Shown: piece by piece, positions 59,909 through 64,000 of the stretch | Numbering within the stretch: position 1 is the stretch's first letter | Layout: each line of letters starts with the position of its first letter | DNA from: Combretum micranthum | Taxonomy: Eukaryota > Streptophyta > Magnoliopsida > Myrtales > Combretaceae | Assembly (NCBI GenBank): GCA_024138025.1 | Contig: JAMXBD010001257.1 | Location: 62,001 to 126,000, forward strand | Reading direction: 5' to 3' | Length of the DNA stretch: 64,000 bases | Notes under the pieces: model-generated | The model's input: the letters and a program-made list of their open reading frames with translations, nothing else | What the model was told of the DNA's origin: nothing | Databases searched by the model: none | Made by a program: the position numbers and the translations under genes

Positions 59909-60130
59909 GGGTCCGCTTGGATTGTCTGTTTCTCATTTGTCTCTGTATCTGCTTCTTAATTTTATGTGTAAAAGTGTTTGATTTGTTGATATATTTTATC
60001 TATATTTGGACTATTTGATATTTTTATAAGAACTACCATATGCTTTTCATATATATGTATTTCTACACAGAAATTTATTAGAAAAAGTTTGAAAAATGTG
60101 TCTATCATCTGCTGAATGCCAAACGGACCC
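59909..60130. mobile_element. MITE, family with GGGTCCGTTTGG ends, copy 3
   Basis: Starts GGGTCCGCTTGGATTGTCTG and ends GCCAAACGGACCC, a clear inverted terminal pair. 222 bp, no coding capacity. The internal layout matches the copies at 8754 and 12768. Confidence 0.72.
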
Positions 60131-61780
60131 ATAATAAGGAAAGAAAATAGATCGGCTTATGCTACTTTACAAGTTATTTTATTTTATATTATATGTTGGT
60201 TGAGATGATAGTATAATGTTAAGTAGATAAATTATTGATATTTCCACATGCATTGCCATGCCCCCAATAAGGCATAGTAGTGGAATCTCTATGACTTGCC
60301 ACTTTGTATGTGCATCTACTATATAACAACCACTTAGAGTGTTAGTCACAAGATTTTATTTATTTATCTATGTTTATGTGAAACTCAAATAAAACATCTA
60401 CAAGTAATTTGATAAGAAAATATATCTAATTATTGCAAATATGATGGCTTTTTAGGACCGTAGAGAATCAATAACTCCAACTAAATAATAACATCAGAAC
60501 CATTTTAAAAATCTCTTTGCTCTAATTAAATTTAAGAAAAACTGAAATTTGATTATTAACTCCCATGTAATAATCGAAGCCACACGTATTAAATTCTAAT
60601 ACTGACCTAATGTGTATGACACTGGAAAAGAAAAGCACTCTTCACACAATTTTAGCTCATTTCCAACATTGAGAGTAACCTGTAAGGAAGGAAAGTTGTG
60701 CGCCTGTGAATAACAACTGCTTAGTGAGGTTTCTCCTTTGTATTATGATAAATAATAACAAATAGATGCACTAATATAGTGGAACTATCACAATATATGA
60801 ATATAAAAAATTATAAAACCAACTAATAATCGTATAGGGTTAAGAGTATAAACTATAAATCATCTATAGGACAACGGCTTTGTAGGACATACTACAAAAA
60901 GAACATACTATAAATCTAAGTGCTACTATCTCCTAATTTTGATTTTTATTATCAGGAAACAAAACACTAGGGACTCAATGAGTGTATGCAATATGTAGAA
61001 AATTTTAGGGAATATAGTTATATGGAGTACACATGCGACTATACCTTTAATAAATGAATCTAGAAATGTAACTGGACGGATTCTTATAAGGTATCTAACT
61101 CATCTAACTCGATAAGTACTCTATAGAGTATTACCTTATAGGGTTGTGAGTTTACCTAATTCCTTCCATATTTATATTATCCCAGGTTTTATATAATTTG
61201 CAGTTCAAAACATTTAATTACTCTACTATCAAAACATATTCTCTCATTTGTAGATCTTTAAAAAAGGAAAAAAATGTTATCACATATTTCGATGTTGGGT
61301 GATTTGTCATCATCCTATAAATGTTTATCAATTTGTTTATTTTCTATTGCTATCATGTATAAATAATGTTTGGGAATCACTAGAAGACATTATCATTATG
61401 ATCTAAAAACTTAAATAATCCTAACTATATTTAATAAATTTATATATATTATTGGATGAACATGGAATAATCCTATCTTCAAATCTTCTGCTTTACAAAG
61501 TACGGTCAATCATTTGCTTTGTGGGCTAATGTAAATTATTTTTATTTTTAGAATATTTGTTTTTCTCTTTTATAAACAACGCATTAATTCTCTTCTCTTA
61601 TTTTGGTTGTCAATTGTCATTGTCGGGGGGAAGGAATTGCAGACATGTTCACATGTATAACATCATGTCGACACCAGTGCAAGAAGGGTAACTAATACGT
61701 TCGGGAAGGTGCACTCGTCTGGATTATGGAATGGAATGAAATACGAGAATAGATTTCTCATGTTTGATAAATGATGGAAG
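60131..61780. other. AT-rich spacer
   Basis: I recognise no gene, RNA gene or structured repeat in this stretch. Confidence 0.5.
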
Positions 61781-61789
61781 TAATAAACC

Positions 61790-62955
61790 GGTTTTTTTTT
61801 TTTTTTCTTAGAATTGGCTAATCGGTTCGATTCTAGTTCTAAAACTGTTGATGATTATTTTGATTCGGTTTCTAGTTTGAACTCAGGGGTGTTGCAGGAT
61901 ATGGCATCACGTATAGTGGAAATATGGATACGCACATAAATAATATACATACGTGTAAGTGTATTTTTGTGTGCATGTTTATTATTTTATAATATTAATA
62001 TAGTATGACGTATATATTCATGTATTATCATGTATACTTTGTTGTATTGATGTATGATATAATGTTATGCATAGATAATATATTTTAAACGTACGCAAAC
62101 TGAACAAAGTTTTGATACTCCTATTTTAGCAATTAAATAATGTAATAACCCTTGGCCAAAGAGGGAAAAAAAAAAAAATATATATATTATATTATATATA
62201 TATAAACTATTTGACACTTGTTATAGTTCTATTCCACTTATCATAGATACCTATACTCCTTTCAACCAAGTGAACAAGTATAGACATATTTTTGGATTGG
62301 GTCCGAATTAGGACCTCAACTAGATTGGCGATGGCAGGTCCATACCAGGTGGAACCGACGGTTATAATTGGTTCTATTAAAAAAATTAAAGAAAAAAATT
62401 TAAAAATTATATTATATATATAATTACTAATGTTTACAATAATAGTAAAATTTGTTACATATTTACAATATTTAATATGTTATTATCAATAATATAAATA
62501 AATATAACTTAATGTTGTATAATATAGTCTATGTAAACTTCTCCTAAAAGCGAAATTCATTTCTTTAATAATGTAAGACTATTTTTTGTATTGTAATTTT
62601 CTTTTTATCCTCTAGAGTCTTTTGCAATCTCATAGTACTAACTACAATTAAAATCGATTGGTTTGTATAAATAAATACGTATTCTAAATAAATTTTAAAA
62701 AATTTTGGTTAAATAATTTAATACATTTTAACCAAATAATTAATTATTTTGAGTTTAAAATTTATTTTATTAAAAACTTAAATTCATTTATTTTTTATTT
62801 TATTTGAAAAAGGCAGTTTTGTGATTCCAAAAGTAGAATTGGACCGAAATAGTGAGAGATGGTTCTGGTTCTGGTTTTGGTTTCAGTTCCTCATTTTCAA
62901 GACCTGAAACCAGCGGTTCTGATTCAGTTTGGTTCGGTTCTAGAACCATGCTTAT
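61790..62955. mobile_element. Possible hAT-like fragments
   Basis: Phrases rich in GGTTC/GAACC ('cggttcgattctagttctaa' at about 61840, 'gtttggttcggttctagaac' at about 62927) resemble subterminal repeats of plant hAT elements. No target duplication or intact termini could be fixed. Confidence 0.3.
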
Positions 62956-64000
62956 GTCTAGCCCAAAGTATAAAACAAATACTAAAAATCAATATATGAA
63001 ATATTAAGAACGAAAAAAATATTGAAATATGTACATGGGCTTAAAATATAATAATATTTAGTGATTTGTACTTGACTCACAGATTACGTGACAAGGTCTA
63101 GTAAGTTCGATTCATTTATCGGGATGGGTCGAGGAGATTTGGCTCTTAATAAGGATTATTGGATCAGTCCGTCACATCCAACCTTTGTCAGTCACACTTA
63201 TGCATACAAAAAATGACAACATTCAAGATAATTATGAATTGAGCTTACTTTATCTCATTTGTTAATCGCTGAGATAATCTGATGGTTGTCATTCATGCCA
63301 AATACCTATAAATATTTAGTCATTCTATCTTCAAAAAGACTAAACAAGGCAACTTAAGGGATCACTATTACGAAAGCCATTGGTAGTAGTACTACCACTA
63401 TATTATTATCTACATTTCGTATGAGCCTGATCTATGTCAATATAAAAACTTAATTTTGTGTTTCTTTCAACTTTAAAGCAATTTTGAGCAAAACCATTAA
63501 CCTTGCATCTTTACTCTTTCATTTATATAGATTTATTGAATAATAAATTTCTCTTTGCCAATGATCTTGTAGTCTGATTATATCACCCTTAATCTCTCGA
63601 GTAGATGTCTCCATGGTCCATAATCAGACCGAACCAAATATATGAGAGACAATTCCGGTCTAGTTTCATAGAACGCCAATTCCTAATCTAATTCTCAAAC
63701 CATCGAACCGCTACATTTTATTAGTTAAAATTAAATAAATAAATAAATTTTAATATTAAATACAAAAAATTATAAAATAAAAATGATAATTCATATATCT
63801 TATTATTTGTTTAAAATATGTATTTAAATTATATACAAACATAACCAATTTTAATTATTGTGTTAACGGTGCAAAAAAGAAAACTATAAGGCAATAAGTA
63901 GTCTCACATTTATTATTAAAAAAAGATATTTTGCTTTTAGTAAAATTTATATAAACCAAATTAGACATATTTTTAAGCTATATATATATATATATATTTA
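62956..64000. other. AT-rich spacer to the window end
   Basis: No gene is recognisable. A short GGTC/GACC-containing stretch at 63615-63715 may be another transposon end. Confidence 0.45.

Overview
The window is nuclear DNA of a flowering plant, most likely a dicot. It is AT-rich, has GT-AG introns, and carries plant gene families (GH35 beta-galactosidase with a C-terminal lectin domain, a nonaspanin) together with typical plant transposons. The species cannot be fixed from the sequence alone.

Layout. 151-7954 (+): a 19-exon beta-galactosidase gene, complete from signal peptide to stop, with three small exonic deletions and a hAT-like insertion in its last intron. 8255-13660: intergenic, with an old gag-bearing LTR relic (9235-12322), MITEs and two short tandem repeats. 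13811-18439: a complete Mutator-like element with long terminal inverted repeats (TIRs), a perfect flanking duplication, six copies of a 21-bp palindrome next to the TIRs, a decayed MuDR-type transposase N-terminus and a decayed plant-mobile-domain (PMD) gene. 19825-24438 (-): a 7-exon transmembrane-nine (nonaspanin) gene with a Tourist-like MITE in intron 3 and five small exonic deletions. 24600-35520: intergenic, with RNase H and SINE-like relics, a 194-bp hairpin relative of the Mutator-like element, four related inverted-repeat MITEs and retrotransposon remnants. 35527-42491: a solo LTR split by a second 4.0-kb solo-LTR-like element, each with its own perfect 5-bp target duplication. 43325-47058: a second copy of the 30463-32552 segment, expanded by three insertions. 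49924-59807 (-): a nearly complete Ty3/gypsy chromovirus with 2.45-kb LTRs and ATTAT target duplications. 59808-64000: intergenic, with one MITE and degenerate repeats.

Only two host genes are visible: one for cell-wall galactan turnover and one for an endomembrane protein. They face each other and are separated by the Mutator-like element. The coding lesions I could place in both genes are short deletions, mostly in homopolymers or dinucleotide repeats, with splice sites and flanking reading frames intact. I therefore read both as probably functional genes in an imperfectly polished assembly, not as proven pseudogenes. The most interesting structure is the Mutator-like family at 13.8-18.4 kb and 28.9 kb, where the TIRs sit next to a repeated 21-bp palindrome.
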